NCBI GenBank assembly: GCA_050998615.1
Contig: JBPCQA010000035.1
Coordinates: 1-59,942, forward strand
From: JBPCQA01 sp050998615
GTDB taxonomy: Bacteria; Actinomycetota; Actinomycetes; Propionibacteriales; Nocardioidaceae
Reading direction: 5' to 3'
DNA: 59,942 nucleotides
A program made the translations under genes and the position numbers. Position 1 is the first letter of the stretch. Every line of letters starts with the position of its first letter. Shown here piece by piece: positions 50,347 through 59,864 of this stretch. The notes beneath the pieces are model-generated. The model was given only the letters and a program-made list of their open reading frames with translations, made no database searches and had not been told where the DNA came from.

Positions 50347-51130
50347 GACCAACAAGCGGCGTGACGAGGAGCGGCGCAGCGCCGCGGCGGCCCGGGTCGC
50401 GGAGTTGCGTCGTGCGCAGCAGGCTGCGGAACGGCGCAAACGCGCAGCGGTCATCGCAGGGGTTGTCGTTGCAGTGATAGTGGTGGTTGTGGCGGCCGCT
50501 CTGTTGATCCAGAACAACCGCTCCACCAAGCACGTTGCGGCATCCGTCGTGAATGGTGCCAACAGCAACTTTGGCTTCGTGGTGGGCCGATCGACCGCAC
50601 CCGTTCACGTCGTCGCGTACGAGGACTTTCAGTGTCCGATCTGCAACGAGTTCGAGAAGGCCGAAGGCTCGACACTGACAAAGCTCATCGACAACGGCAC
50701 CATCAGCCTCGAGTATCGGCCGATCGCGTTTCTCGACAGGATGTCGTCGACGAACTACTCCACCCGCGCACTCAACGCGGCTGCGTGCGTGATGAACAGC
50801 GCCAACACCGACACGTTCAAGAAGTTTCACGATCTCCTTTACGCCAACCAGCCGGCCGAGAATGGCAGCGGGCTGCCCGACAGCCAGCTGATCGCCTTCG
50901 CGAAGCAGGCGGGCGCGACGAGTCCACAGGTCGCCTCATGCATCACCAACCAGACGTTCAAGGCCTGGACGGTGAATGCAACGAACGCGGCCCAGGCCGC
51001 GCCGGCCATGAGCAAGGGGCTTGGCACCCCGACAATCTTGGTCAACGGCAATACCGTGGCGCTGCCCACTGCCTTCAACACCTCTCAATTCACCAAGGTC
51101 ATCCAAGACGCCGCCAAGAACAAGGGCTGA
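50339..51130 (+). CDS. Membrane-anchored DsbA/thioredoxin-like oxidoreductase
   Basis: A 263-residue protein: basic, coiled-coil-like N terminus (RRDEERRSAAAARVAELRRAQQ), one membrane helix (AVIAGVVVAVIVVVVAAALL), then an extracytoplasmic DsbA fold. The active site is FQCPICNEFE (CxxC = CPIC), with the cis-Pro near GTPTILVNG. A second Cys pair (AACVMNSAN, ASCITNQ) may be structural. It should form or isomerise disulfides outside the cell, electrons passing through the MauE-like partner. ATG 50339. Confidence 0.93.
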   Translation: MAKTNKRRDEERRSAAAARVAELRRAQQAAERRKRAAVIAGVVVAVIVVVVAAALLIQNNRSTKHVAASVVNGANSNFGFVVGRSTAPVHVVAYEDFQCPICNEFEKAEGSTLTKLIDNGTISLEYRPIAFLDRMSSTNYSTRALNAAACVMNSANTDTFKKFHDLLYANQPAENGSGLPDSQLIAFAKQAGATSPQVASCITNQTFKAWTVNATNAAQAAPAMSKGLGTPTILVNGNTVALPTAFNTSQFTKVIQDAAKNKG

Positions 51131-51165
51131 TTCGCTCCGGCAGCAGCGATCGTCGCCCGGCCATT

Positions 51166-51202
51166 GTGGTTTCGAGACGGCTGCAAAAGCGGCCTCCTCA
51201 CC
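51166..51202. repeat. Intergenic repeat family 1 copy
   Basis: GTGGTTTCGAGACGGCTGC and GGCCTCCTCACC match the ends of the 16337 element. It lies between the convergent DsbA-like and pepN genes, which suits a bidirectional terminator role. Confidence 0.6.
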
Positions 51203-51254
51203 CTGAAGTCGGGTCAACTAGACCTAAACCACCGCACGGCATCGTGGGAGCCGG

Positions 51255-53708
51255 TCAGGTTGCGCGAGCCCTGAGCATGCGGCACAGCCGATCGGTGCTC
51301 TCGATGACGGTCCGCGTGACCATTGGGCTCACCCCGTCGGCTTTCGCCGCAGCGACGGCGCGATCCGCAAACGTCGCGTCAACTCCGGCCCGTGGGTACA
51401 TCGCGCTCGACACGGAAAGCGCCGGGATCATCCCCGCCTTGTGCAGCTCCGGCAACACGGCGAGATACTTGTCGGCGTACGGTGCCAGTAGCGACCCCTG
51501 TGACCGCCGCCAGAACGCCCGGTGGACCTCGCCGAGTGAGCCGATCGGCACCTTGTGCTCTTCCACAATCGCTCGCCATGTCGTCTCCTTGCTCTGCTGA
51601 TCCGGCCGCGCCGAGTCGACCGCTAACGCACGCACCCAGGAGTCCGGGTCCGGGTCGTCATTCTTCAGCGCATCGATGTCCGCCTCGTCGACGTTACCGA
51701 GTTCGGCCAGCCGGATGAGCGTCCGCCAGCGCATGTCCACGTGGTCACCGGCCTGGGCGCGTAGCGCGTCGAGCTGCCGGTCAGTGACCGCCGTGCGGGC
51801 CAACGCGCGCAGCGCGACTTGTCGGCGTGCGGGATCGTCCGCCAGCGTCAGGCAGGTGTCGGCCACCTGCGACAGCAGATCGTCACGGGCGCTGTCCGGC
51901 GACCACTCGTCGGCCGCCTCGACGGCCAAAGACAGATACGGCTCGACCACGCTGTCGACGGTTTCGGTCGGCAGGACACCGTTGACGCAGCGCACGAAGT
52001 CCGCGGTGGGCAACTCGCCGTTGACCAGCATGTCCCAGGCGGTTGTCACGGCGACCGCCCGGGCAACCGCAGTTGGCAGCTCGGCCGCCGAACCGAGCAG
52101 CACCGGCAGCGACGCCGGGTCGGGTCGCGCGGACGCGAATGTTAGGTCCTCGTCGTTGACCAGCAGCAGGTCGGCAGTTGCCACGTCGGGCACCGGGGTT
52201 TCGTCGCCGGTCGTCTCGAGTGAGACGAGCCTGCGGCGTACGAGCTCATCGCCCTGTCGGTCGTAGACGCCAATGTCGAGCCGGTGCGATCGTGGCGAGC
52301 TCCCGTTGGGCCCGCTGACGCGTAGCATGCTGCCTTGCTCGCCGGTCTCGAGCGCCAGCTTGTCGGTGCCAGCGGTGTCCAACCATCCGTGGGTCCAAGC
52401 GGCGAGGTCTCGGCCGCTGGCCTGTGCGAGCTCGGCCATCAGGTCCTCGAGCATCGTGTTGCCCCACGCATGCTTGGTGAAATACCCGCACAGGCCGGCG
52501 ACAAAGCTCTCCTCTCCTACGTAGGCGAACAGCTGCTTGAGCACACTGGCGCCCTTGGGATAGGTGATTCCGTCGAAGCTGGCAGCCGCGGCCGCGACGT
52601 CGTCGACGGGTTGTCGGATCGGGTGGGTCGTGGGCGCCATGTCCGCGGCGTACCCCCACAGCTTCTCCCCAGCAAGGAAGCCCGACCAGGCGTCGCTAAA
52701 CTCCGTTGCGGCCTCGGCCGCCCAGTGACAGGCCCACTCGGCGAACGCCTCGTTGAGCCACAAATCCTCCCACCACGTCATCGTGACCATGTCGCCGAAC
52801 CACATGTGCGCCATCTCGTGCAACAACACGAGCGCTCGCTGCTCCCGCTCGACGTACGTCGGATCGCTGCGGTAGACGAACGAGTCGGACCATGTCACGC
52901 ATCCGAAGTTCTCCATCGCCCCACCCATGTCGGGCAAGAACACTTGGTCGTACTTGTGTTGCGGGAACGCCAGGCTGAAACGGTCACCGAAGAACGCCAG
53001 GCCCTGCGCGGTGACCTCGAACAGCTCTTCGGCGTCTCGATCCAGGAAGTCCGCCAACGACCGACGCGCGAACAAGCCAAGGTCGAAACCGGCCCGCTGT
53101 GCCCGCACCTCGTGGAATGGTCCGGCGTTGACCACCGGCAGGTACGTCGACAACGGCGGCGTGGCGGGGAATGTCCACCGCCTCGCCGCACCGATCTCTT
53201 CGACCGCTGGATCCCCGCTGTTGCTGACCACCCGCCACCGGCTCGGTGCTGTCACGGTGATGGCATGCGGCGCCTTGAGGTCGGGCTGGTCGAAGCAGGC
53301 CCAGGCCCTTCGAGCGTCGTCGGGCTCGAAGGACGTCCAGACGTAGACCTCCTCATCCGACGGGTCAACAGAGCGGTGCACCCACTCACCGTGCGCGGTC
53401 GAACGCTGCACCGACTCGACGACGAGGACGTTCTGCGCGGCCAGGTCGCTCAGTTGGATTCGGGCCTGACCGATGCGGTCGCGGTCGATGTCGACGCCGT
53501 TGAGAGTGGCGGAGACCACTTCGACTGCGGCGTCGGCGAACGTCGATGCGCCGGGCGCACGACACGTGAACCGTACGGTCGAGACCGCCCGAAACTCTTC
53601 GCCGTCAACCATCCCGGTCACGTCCACGTCGATGTCATAACGGTCGACCGTTATCAGGCCGGCGCGTTGTTCGGCTTCCACCCGCGTCAGGCTGGGCAAC
53701 GAATCCAT
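51255..53708 (-). CDS. pepN: Aminopeptidase N (M1)
   Basis: An 817-residue zinc aminopeptidase. GAMENFGCVTWSD is the exopeptidase motif, and LLHEMAHMWFGDMVTMTWWEDLWLNEAFAEW gives the HEXXH-18-E zinc site (around residues 290-315). N-terminal beta-saddle and C-terminal helical (ERAP1-like) domains are complete; length is typical of the actinobacterial form (Rv2467). ATG 53708 follows AAAGGA. It trims N-terminal residues from cytosolic peptides. Confidence 0.96.
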   Translation of the reverse strand: MDSLPSLTRVEAEQRAGLITVDRYDIDVDVTGMVDGEEFRAVSTVRFTCRAPGASTFADAAVEVVSATLNGVDIDRDRIGQARIQLSDLAAQNVLVVESVQRSTAHGEWVHRSVDPSDEEVYVWTSFEPDDARRAWACFDQPDLKAPHAITVTAPSRWRVVSNSGDPAVEEIGAARRWTFPATPPLSTYLPVVNAGPFHEVRAQRAGFDLGLFARRSLADFLDRDAEELFEVTAQGLAFFGDRFSLAFPQHKYDQVFLPDMGGAMENFGCVTWSDSFVYRSDPTYVEREQRALVLLHEMAHMWFGDMVTMTWWEDLWLNEAFAEWACHWAAEAATEFSDAWSGFLAGEKLWGYAADMAPTTHPIRQPVDDVAAAAASFDGITYPKGASVLKQLFAYVGEESFVAGLCGYFTKHAWGNTMLEDLMAELAQASGRDLAAWTHGWLDTAGTDKLALETGEQGSMLRVSGPNGSSPRSHRLDIGVYDRQGDELVRRRLVSLETTGDETPVPDVATADLLLVNDEDLTFASARPDPASLPVLLGSAAELPTAVARAVAVTTAWDMLVNGELPTADFVRCVNGVLPTETVDSVVEPYLSLAVEAADEWSPDSARDDLLSQVADTCLTLADDPARRQVALRALARTAVTDRQLDALRAQAGDHVDMRWRTLIRLAELGNVDEADIDALKNDDPDPDSWVRALAVDSARPDQQSKETTWRAIVEEHKVPIGSLGEVHRAFWRRSQGSLLAPYADKYLAVLPELHKAGMIPALSVSSAMYPRAGVDATFADRAVAAAKADGVSPMVTRTVIESTDRLCRMLRARAT

Positions 53709-54003
53709 GCTGGTTCCTTTCTTAGAGCTTGCGCAGACGGGGAGTCACCGGACTCGCGGCCCCAGCTGCGCGGGCTCTTGGCTTTAGCTCGAACCTTGTC
53801 ACGCCGTCACACCGTTGCACCGTGCTGGTCTTGCCACAGCTGCGCTGGCTCTGAGCAATCCGATGGCGCCGCCGTGAGACGGCGTCTTGGTTGACTCTCA
53901 GGTGGAGCGGCTAGGTTGCTCCCAGAGCGTGGCTCGGTCCTCGAGGTGATGCTCCTAGGCGTTTCGGCGTCCGTTGCTCCAGGGTGTCGGCGGGAGGTGA
54001 TCG

Positions 54004-55248
54004 ATGAACGGCGCGTCGCGTTGGCGTTGCCCGCTGGTCGCGGTGGTCGGCCTGGTGCTGATGGTGACCACAGGTTGTTCGCAAGGCGCCGACCCGTCCG
54101 TGGCAGACAATACCCGTAGCTCCACCGCGACACCCAGCCAGACGGCAGCACATCCGAAGCCACCCACGACCACGGCACTCGTTGGTCACGGCCCGATGGT
54201 CGCTCCCCAGTTTCGTCATCTGCTGCCGGGGATGCCGCCGGTGCTCGGCAACAACGTGTACGCCGCGGCTGCGGCCGGCAAGGTCTCCTCAAAGCTCGCC
54301 CACGAGCCGGCGTACCTCTATGTGCCGAACTCCTACGGAGCTCCCTACACGACGGTGATCGATCAGCGCACCCACAAGATCGTCCGTGTCCTGCACACCG
54401 GGACACTGTCACAACACGTGACACCCTCCTGGGATTTGACGACCTTGTACGTCGAAGCAAGCGCGTCGAATCAGCTAGTCGCGATCGACCCGCACACCGG
54501 TCGGATCGAACGGCGGATCCCGATAGCCCGCCCCTACAACCTCTACTTCACCCCCGACGGCAAGCAAGCCGTGGTCATGGCCGAGCAGGACAACGCAGTG
54601 GTGTTCACCAACCCGCACACCTTCAAACGGATCGCGGTCGTCAAAGACCACAGTTGTCAGGGCCCGAACCACGCGGACTTCTCCGCGAATGGCCGCTTCT
54701 TCGTGGTGACGTGCGAGTTCTCGGGTTCGCTGTTGAAGATTTCCACCCTGAATCACACGGTGCTCGGCCGGCTCAGCTTGGGCGCGGGAAGCCAACCGCA
54801 GGACATCCGGCTGTCACCGGACGGCCGCACGTTCTACGTCGCCGACATGGGACGCAGCCGGCTGGTCCGGATCAACTGGCGGACGTTCACGCCGCAGGGT
54901 TACACCGCAATGCCGGCCATGCCGCACGGCATTTACCCCAGCCGCGACGGCAAGCACCTCTACGTCTCGGACCGCGGGGCCGGTGAGGTCAGCGTTGTTT
55001 CCCTGGCCACCAACAAGATCGTCGACACCTGGAAAATCCCCGGCGGTGGCACTCCCGACATGGGCGGGGTCTCCGCTGACGGGAAGGTGCTCTGGCTGTC
55101 CGGCCGCAACGACGGCTACGTCTACGGGTGGAACACCGCCACCGGCAAGTTGATTGCGCGCATCAAGGTCGGTGGCAGCCCCCACGGCCTGGCGGTCTGG
55201 CCCCAGCCTGGACGCTATTCCCTCGGCCACACCGGAAACATGCGTTGA
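54004..55248 (+). CDS. YVTN-type beta-propeller lipoprotein
   Basis: A 414-residue lipoprotein (lipobox LMVTTGC), then a Ser/Thr/Pro linker and a seven-bladed YVTN/40-residue propeller. Blade repeats show as AYLYVPNSYGAPYTTVIDQR, YLYVSDRGAGEVSVV-type strands, GRTFYVADMGRSRLVRI, and VLWLSGRNDGYVYGW. Its ribosome site GGAGGTGATC (53993-54002) matches the anti-Shine-Dalgarno over 10 bases, the strongest in the window, so it may be well expressed. The stop overlaps the TTG of the kelch gene. Function unknown; surface binding or adhesion is possible. Confidence 0.88.
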   Translation: MNGASRWRCPLVAVVGLVLMVTTGCSQGADPSVADNTRSSTATPSQTAAHPKPPTTTALVGHGPMVAPQFRHLLPGMPPVLGNNVYAAAAAGKVSSKLAHEPAYLYVPNSYGAPYTTVIDQRTHKIVRVLHTGTLSQHVTPSWDLTTLYVEASASNQLVAIDPHTGRIERRIPIARPYNLYFTPDGKQAVVMAEQDNAVVFTNPHTFKRIAVVKDHSCQGPNHADFSANGRFFVVTCEFSGSLLKISTLNHTVLGRLSLGAGSQPQDIRLSPDGRTFYVADMGRSRLVRINWRTFTPQGYTAMPAMPHGIYPSRDGKHLYVSDRGAGEVSVVSLATNKIVDTWKIPGGGTPDMGGVSADGKVLWLSGRNDGYVYGWNTATGKLIARIKVGGSPHGLAVWPQPGRYSLGHTGNMR

Positions 55249-56348
55249 CAGGTACGCCGGCGGAGGGCGGCGCGGCTGGCGCCGCGTGCATCGGGCGCAG
55301 ACGCTCGATCCCGATCGTGGCCGCTGTGCTGCTGACGTTGGCGCTGGTCGGCTGCGGCGGCTCCACACCGTCGGTGACGAACGGGTTGGTGTCGCCGTCG
55401 GACTCGTCACCGTTGACTGCCTCACCATCACCGCGCTCAACATCGACGGCCTCCGGCTCGGCCACTTCGTCAGCCCCGACGTCCGCACCCACGCACCTGT
55501 CCCACGTGATGGTGGCTGCGTTGCCTTGGCGGCTGCCGCAGCCGCTTGGACGTGAGGCGGCGCTCGCCGGCACCGGCGGAGTGGTGGTCGCCGGTGGTCT
55601 GGTTGCCGGCGACCAGTCCAGCGCTGCGACGTACCGGCTCGATCTGCGCACCGGTCGCGTGACGAGCCTGCCCGACTTGCCAGTGGCTGTGCACGACGTC
55701 GGCGCAGCGCTCCAGAACGGTCACCGGCTGGTGCTCGGTGGGGGCAACGCCAGCGAGCAGGACGTCGTCCAAGGATGGCGCAATGGTGCCTGGCGGGTCA
55801 TCGGTCATCTGCCGGCCGCGCGCTCGGACCTGGTGGCGGTCACTGTCGGTAATCGGACCTTCGTGATTGGCGGGTACGACGGGAGCACGCCGGCAGTAGC
55901 CGACGTGCTGGTCAGCACCGGTGGCCGCCGGTGGGCCGTGTTCGGTCGGCTGGCCGTGCCGGTGCGCTACCCGGCGGTCGCCGTCGCCGCCGGAGCGATC
56001 TGGGTGTTTGGTGGCGAGCGGAGCGGTGCGATGGTGGGCACGGTTCAACGCATCGACCTGCGCACCGGGCAGGTGCGGCGGGCAGCTGGCCTACCCGGCC
56101 CCGTTGGGCATGCCTCGGCGGTGACACTTGGTGGCCGCATCCTGCTCGTGGGCGGGCGCACCGACCAGAGCACCCTCACCCGTGCCATGTGGTGGTTCGA
56201 CCCGGCTAACGGGGATGTCCGTCGAGCCGGCCTGCTCCCCACACCGTTGGCGGATTCCGCGGTAGTGGCGACCGGAAATTCGGCGTATCTCGTCGGCGGC
56301 GAAACTCCCCGGTTGAGCGACAAGGTGCTGCAAGTCACGCTGCGCTGA
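55245..56348 (+). CDS. Kelch-like beta-propeller lipoprotein
   Basis: A 367-residue protein translationally coupled to the preceding propeller: TTG 55245 overlaps the upstream TGA (TTGA). Lipobox LALVGCGG follows a signal peptide, then a Ser/Thr-rich linker and six kelch-type repeats with GG dyads (VVVAGGLVAG, RLVLGGGNAS, TFVIGGYDGS, IWVFGGERSG, ILLVGGRTDQ, AYLVGGETPR). The 3' end overlaps the convergent pepC gene by 14 bp. An ATG further up would lie inside the propeller gene; the TTG is preferred for its overlap and the absence of signal-like sequence upstream. Confidence 0.85.
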   Translation: MTGTPAEGGAAGAACIGRRRSIPIVAAVLLTLALVGCGGSTPSVTNGLVSPSDSSPLTASPSPRSTSTASGSATSSAPTSAPTHLSHVMVAALPWRLPQPLGREAALAGTGGVVVAGGLVAGDQSSAATYRLDLRTGRVTSLPDLPVAVHDVGAALQNGHRLVLGGGNASEQDVVQGWRNGAWRVIGHLPAARSDLVAVTVGNRTFVIGGYDGSTPAVADVLVSTGGRRWAVFGRLAVPVRYPAVAVAAGAIWVFGGERSGAMVGTVQRIDLRTGQVRRAAGLPGPVGHASAVTLGGRILLVGGRTDQSTLTRAMWWFDPANGDVRRAGLLPTPLADSAVVATGNSAYLVGGETPRLSDKVLQVTLR

Positions 56349-57738
56349 CGCCGGACAGTCTCTCACCGTGACTGCGGTGCGCCAGAGCGCCCATCGGATC
56401 CCAGGCCGGCAGCACGATCGGGTCGGCGGCGAGCGCCTTCTGGAGCTTCTTGGGCAGCAGCTCTCGGCGTACGGCGATCTCGAAGACGTGTTCACCGAAC
56501 CAGCCGTCGTTCATCGTCCACAGCCCCTTGTCGCCACGTTCGTCACCCCAGCTGTTCTCCACCCGCCACTTGCGCGGGGTGCCATCGACGACGTCGACGC
56601 CAATGAAGAGCATCGCGTGGGTCATCAGCGTGTCATGGTGGACGAGTCGGTCGGCCTTCGGCATCGACAAGTCGGTGGAATAGACCGAGCCATAGTCGTA
56701 CAGCGCGGCGTCCCACACGCCGAGGTCCGTGTTGCTCATCTTGCCGGTGTCGCAGCCGAACCAGACCGGCTCAGCCGTGTCGAGGATGGTGCGCATCGCC
56801 AGTTCACGCAGTTGGTCGATCTCGACGTTGAGGTAGGTCACCGGCGGCGCGCCGACGACGTTTCCGAGATACTCGACCGTGTAAGTCCGCCCAGGCTCGC
56901 TGGTCGCCCTGGGGTCGTGGACGAGGCACACATAGTCGTCCAGGGGGATGGTCACGTAGCGCTCGGCGAACTCCAGTGGGGTCAGTGTGCCGTCGCGGTG
57001 GAAGCCCTTGTCTTCATCGGTCCACTGCCAAAAGAACGTCTCAGGTGGTGTGCCCAGGTGGATCGACAGCATGCGGTGGGCCGCCTGCAATATGGTCTCC
57101 TTTGACTCGCGCAGCCCGTCAGGCTTGACACCGGAGGCCGCCTCGTCGCGCAGGTCGCGCGCTGCCTTGCGCAACAGTTGGGTCAACGACCGGTTCATCG
57201 CGTGGGTGTTCGACGACGAGTGGGTCTCCGGCATCGCGGACTTCGGCACCAGCCCGTGCTTGCGGACCAGCGCAACAAACATGTTCCACTGGCCGCCGTC
57301 GCCGATCGGATCGGCCAACAGGTGCGCAACGGTGCGGTCGTCGACGTCACGGCCGGCGGTCTCGATGATAGCTTCGAGGAAGTGATTGGCCTTCTCCATC
57401 TTGTCCCAGAACAGCAAGTAATTCTGGGAGAACTCGAAGTCCTTCACGTTGAGCTTGCCGGCCGCCCCGGTGCGCAGCAGGTTGACGCCCGCGAACAGCC
57501 AGCAACGCCCGCTCTTCTCCTGGTTGGTGACCTTGCGATCGGTAAGCAGGTTGGACACCGTGTGGTCGATCGACGTGACGACGTCGCGATCCAAAGCCAC
57601 GTCGTCGATCGTGGTCTTGGCCACCGCGTTCTGCATCAGCCGATTGCTCGGGTTGGCGGCGAACTCCTTGGAGAGCCGTTCAAGATCGGCCGCCGTCAAG
57701 GCGCCGGTGGGGTCGCTGTTCGCCCGCTGTTGTGTCAT
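56335..57738 (-). CDS. pepC: Aminopeptidase C / bleomycin hydrolase (C1B)
   Basis: A 467-residue papain-like cysteine aminopeptidase. The active site includes TNQEKSGRCWLFAGVN (Gln, Cys), THAMLFIGV (His) and VENSWGDERG (Asn). Family members form hexameric rings with the C terminus blocking the cleft; here the tail is extended (AHRSHGERLSGVSAA), so self-trimming may differ. It hydrolyses peptides and bleomycin-like amides in the cytosol. ATG 57738 with AGGAAG upstream. No signal peptide. Confidence 0.95.
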   Translation of the reverse strand: MTQQRANSDPTGALTAADLERLSKEFAANPSNRLMQNAVAKTTIDDVALDRDVVTSIDHTVSNLLTDRKVTNQEKSGRCWLFAGVNLLRTGAAGKLNVKDFEFSQNYLLFWDKMEKANHFLEAIIETAGRDVDDRTVAHLLADPIGDGGQWNMFVALVRKHGLVPKSAMPETHSSSNTHAMNRSLTQLLRKAARDLRDEAASGVKPDGLRESKETILQAAHRMLSIHLGTPPETFFWQWTDEDKGFHRDGTLTPLEFAERYVTIPLDDYVCLVHDPRATSEPGRTYTVEYLGNVVGAPPVTYLNVEIDQLRELAMRTILDTAEPVWFGCDTGKMSNTDLGVWDAALYDYGSVYSTDLSMPKADRLVHHDTLMTHAMLFIGVDVVDGTPRKWRVENSWGDERGDKGLWTMNDGWFGEHVFEIAVRRELLPKKLQKALAADPIVLPAWDPMGALAHRSHGERLSGVSAA

Positions 57739-57917
57739 CCGCTCGACTTCCTAGTGGCGTAGAACCCGTGCGGGTTCTTGACTGCTGATGAGTCTTCCAC
57801 GATACGCCGCCCCTTCGCGCTGACGATTGCCGCCGCATGCGTGTTCCTATTGACAAGGGGTTCTGCTGGTGGAACTGTCCAAACTGGGGACGGTTCTATT
57901 CTTTCGAAAGGTGCGTT

Positions 57918-59864
57918 ATGCGCAGAGCTTCAAAGAGAGCGGTAACGGCAGCTGGGGCCTGTGCCCTCGTGCTGCCGATGTTCGCGTTGACGGCCAACGC
58001 AACCGGTTCGGCCGGCGATCACAGCAGGTCGGCGCTGCCCGGCAGTACGCCGACTTGGGCTACGTCGGCGAACGGGGTAGGCGCAGCGAAGGCTGCAACG
58101 CCAATCCAGGCTCGCGTCTATCTGGCGGCACGCGGTGGTGAGGCTCGGCTGAACGCGGCGGTGGCTGCCGTGTCGACGCCGGGCAGCCCGCAGTATCGGC
58201 ATTTCCTCACCCCGGCGCAGTATCGCGCCCAATACGAGCCCACCTCGACGACGGTCGCCGCGGTGAAGTCGTGGCTGTCCGGCGCCGGCATGACGGTGAC
58301 CGGAGTGGGACCAGACAACCGTTATGTTGCCGCGTCCGGTCAAGTCGCCGACGCGCAGGCGGCGTTTGGCGTGTCCATCAGGCTCTACCGGCACAACGGC
58401 AAAGTCGAGCAGGCTCCGACGGCCAATGTCACCGTGCCGAGCGGCCTGTCCGCACAGGTGCTCGGCGTGACAGGACTGGACACACCGCAAGCCATCCGGC
58501 CGGTCTCCACGAACAACGCGCCGCCGCCGGCCGGGTTCCGCAACGCCCGCCCCTGCTCGGCGTACTTCGGACAACTTGTCGCGACGCGGCAGGCCAACAA
58601 CCGCACGCCGCTGCCGAAGTTCCATGGCGTGCACCGTTTCTACGCCGTCTGCGGTTACACCCCTAGCCAGTTCCGCGGGGCCTACGGCGTGACCGGCAGC
58701 GGTCTCTCCGGGGCCGGCGCCACGGTCGCGATCGTCGACGCGTACGCCGCGCCCACGATCCGCCGCGACGCGAACCAATATGCCAGGACACACGGTGATC
58801 CAGGCTTCGCGCCAGGACAGTTCACCCAGTCGATGCCCGGCCAGCACTTCCGGCTCGGCGGCCAGTGCGGTCCCAGTGGCTGGTACGGCGAAGAGACTCT
58901 CGACGTAGAGGCAACTCACGCCATCGCCACCGGGGCGAACGTGCGCTACTACGCGTCACGCAGCTGCTTCGACACCGACTTCCTTGACACGCTGGGCCGT
59001 GTCGTGGACGAAAACCAGGCGTCGATTGTCAGCAACTCCTGGGGTGAGCCGAGCGCTGACGAGACGAGCAACCTGATCCGCGCTTACGAGCAGGTGTTCA
59101 AGCAGGGCGCGATGCAGGGGATCGGATTCATGTTCTCCTCCGGCGACAGTGGAGACGACGTGAAGTCCACCGGCCTGAAGCAGACCGACTACCCGACGTC
59201 TGACCCGTACGTCACGTCGGTGGGTGGCACCAGCGCTGCCATCAACAAGGACAACTCGATGTACTTCCAGACGGGCTGGGGCACCAACAAGTACTCGCTG
59301 TCAGCAGACGGCAAGTCCTGGGTCCCGATCGCCAGCAACCCGTTCCTGTACGGCGCCGGCGGTGGCTTCTCCAACCTGTTCAACCGGCCGGTGTATCAGC
59401 ATGGTGTCGTGCCGGACAGCAGCCCGGCTGGACGGGCCGTGCCGGACATCGCGATGGATGCCGACCCCACCACAGGGATGCTGGTCGGGGAGACGCAGAC
59501 CTTCCCTGAAGGCAGGCACTATGGCGAGTACCGGATCGGCGGCACCAGCCTGGCCTCGCCGCTGATGGCCGGCATGCAGGCATTGGCCGCACAGAAGGCA
59601 GGGGGGCGGCTCGGGTTCGCCAACCCCCGGATCTACGCGCTCGCACGTCACGGCAGCGCCGGGTTCACCGACATCAATCGCACCAACGATGTGAGGGCAA
59701 ACGTCCGGCCCGACTACGTCAACGGGCTTGACCCAAGTGCCGGCATCGTCTACAGCATCCGCACGTTCAGTGACGACGCCAGCCTCCAGACTGTCGCCGG
59801 CTGGGACGATGTTACGGGTGTCGGAACGCCGAACGCCCGTTACTTCAAGGCGGTGAGCCGGTAA
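57918..59864 (+). CDS. Secreted S53 (sedolisin/kumamolisin-like) serine-carboxyl peptidase
   Basis: A 648-residue preproprotease. Signal peptide (MRRASKRAVTAAGACALVLP), pro-kumamolisin activation domain about residues 45-190 (VYLAARGGEARLNAAVAAVS, QYRHFLTPAQYRAQY), then the subtilisin-like S53 domain. Catalytic residues are E325 and D329 (EETLD), oxyanion D410 (SSGDSG) and S544 (GGTSLASP). The C-terminal calcium site DVTGVGTPN is present. It should be active at acidic pH outside the cell. ATG 57918 follows GAAAGG. The stop is near the window edge, so the gene is complete. Confidence 0.95.
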   Translation: MRRASKRAVTAAGACALVLPMFALTANATGSAGDHSRSALPGSTPTWATSANGVGAAKAATPIQARVYLAARGGEARLNAAVAAVSTPGSPQYRHFLTPAQYRAQYEPTSTTVAAVKSWLSGAGMTVTGVGPDNRYVAASGQVADAQAAFGVSIRLYRHNGKVEQAPTANVTVPSGLSAQVLGVTGLDTPQAIRPVSTNNAPPPAGFRNARPCSAYFGQLVATRQANNRTPLPKFHGVHRFYAVCGYTPSQFRGAYGVTGSGLSGAGATVAIVDAYAAPTIRRDANQYARTHGDPGFAPGQFTQSMPGQHFRLGGQCGPSGWYGEETLDVEATHAIATGANVRYYASRSCFDTDFLDTLGRVVDENQASIVSNSWGEPSADETSNLIRAYEQVFKQGAMQGIGFMFSSGDSGDDVKSTGLKQTDYPTSDPYVTSVGGTSAAINKDNSMYFQTGWGTNKYSLSADGKSWVPIASNPFLYGAGGGFSNLFNRPVYQHGVVPDSSPAGRAVPDIAMDADPTTGMLVGETQTFPEGRHYGEYRIGGTSLASPLMAGMQALAAQKAGGRLGFANPRIYALARHGSAGFTDINRTNDVRANVRPDYVNGLDPSAGIVYSIRTFSDDASLQTVAGWDDVTGVGTPNARYFKAVSR

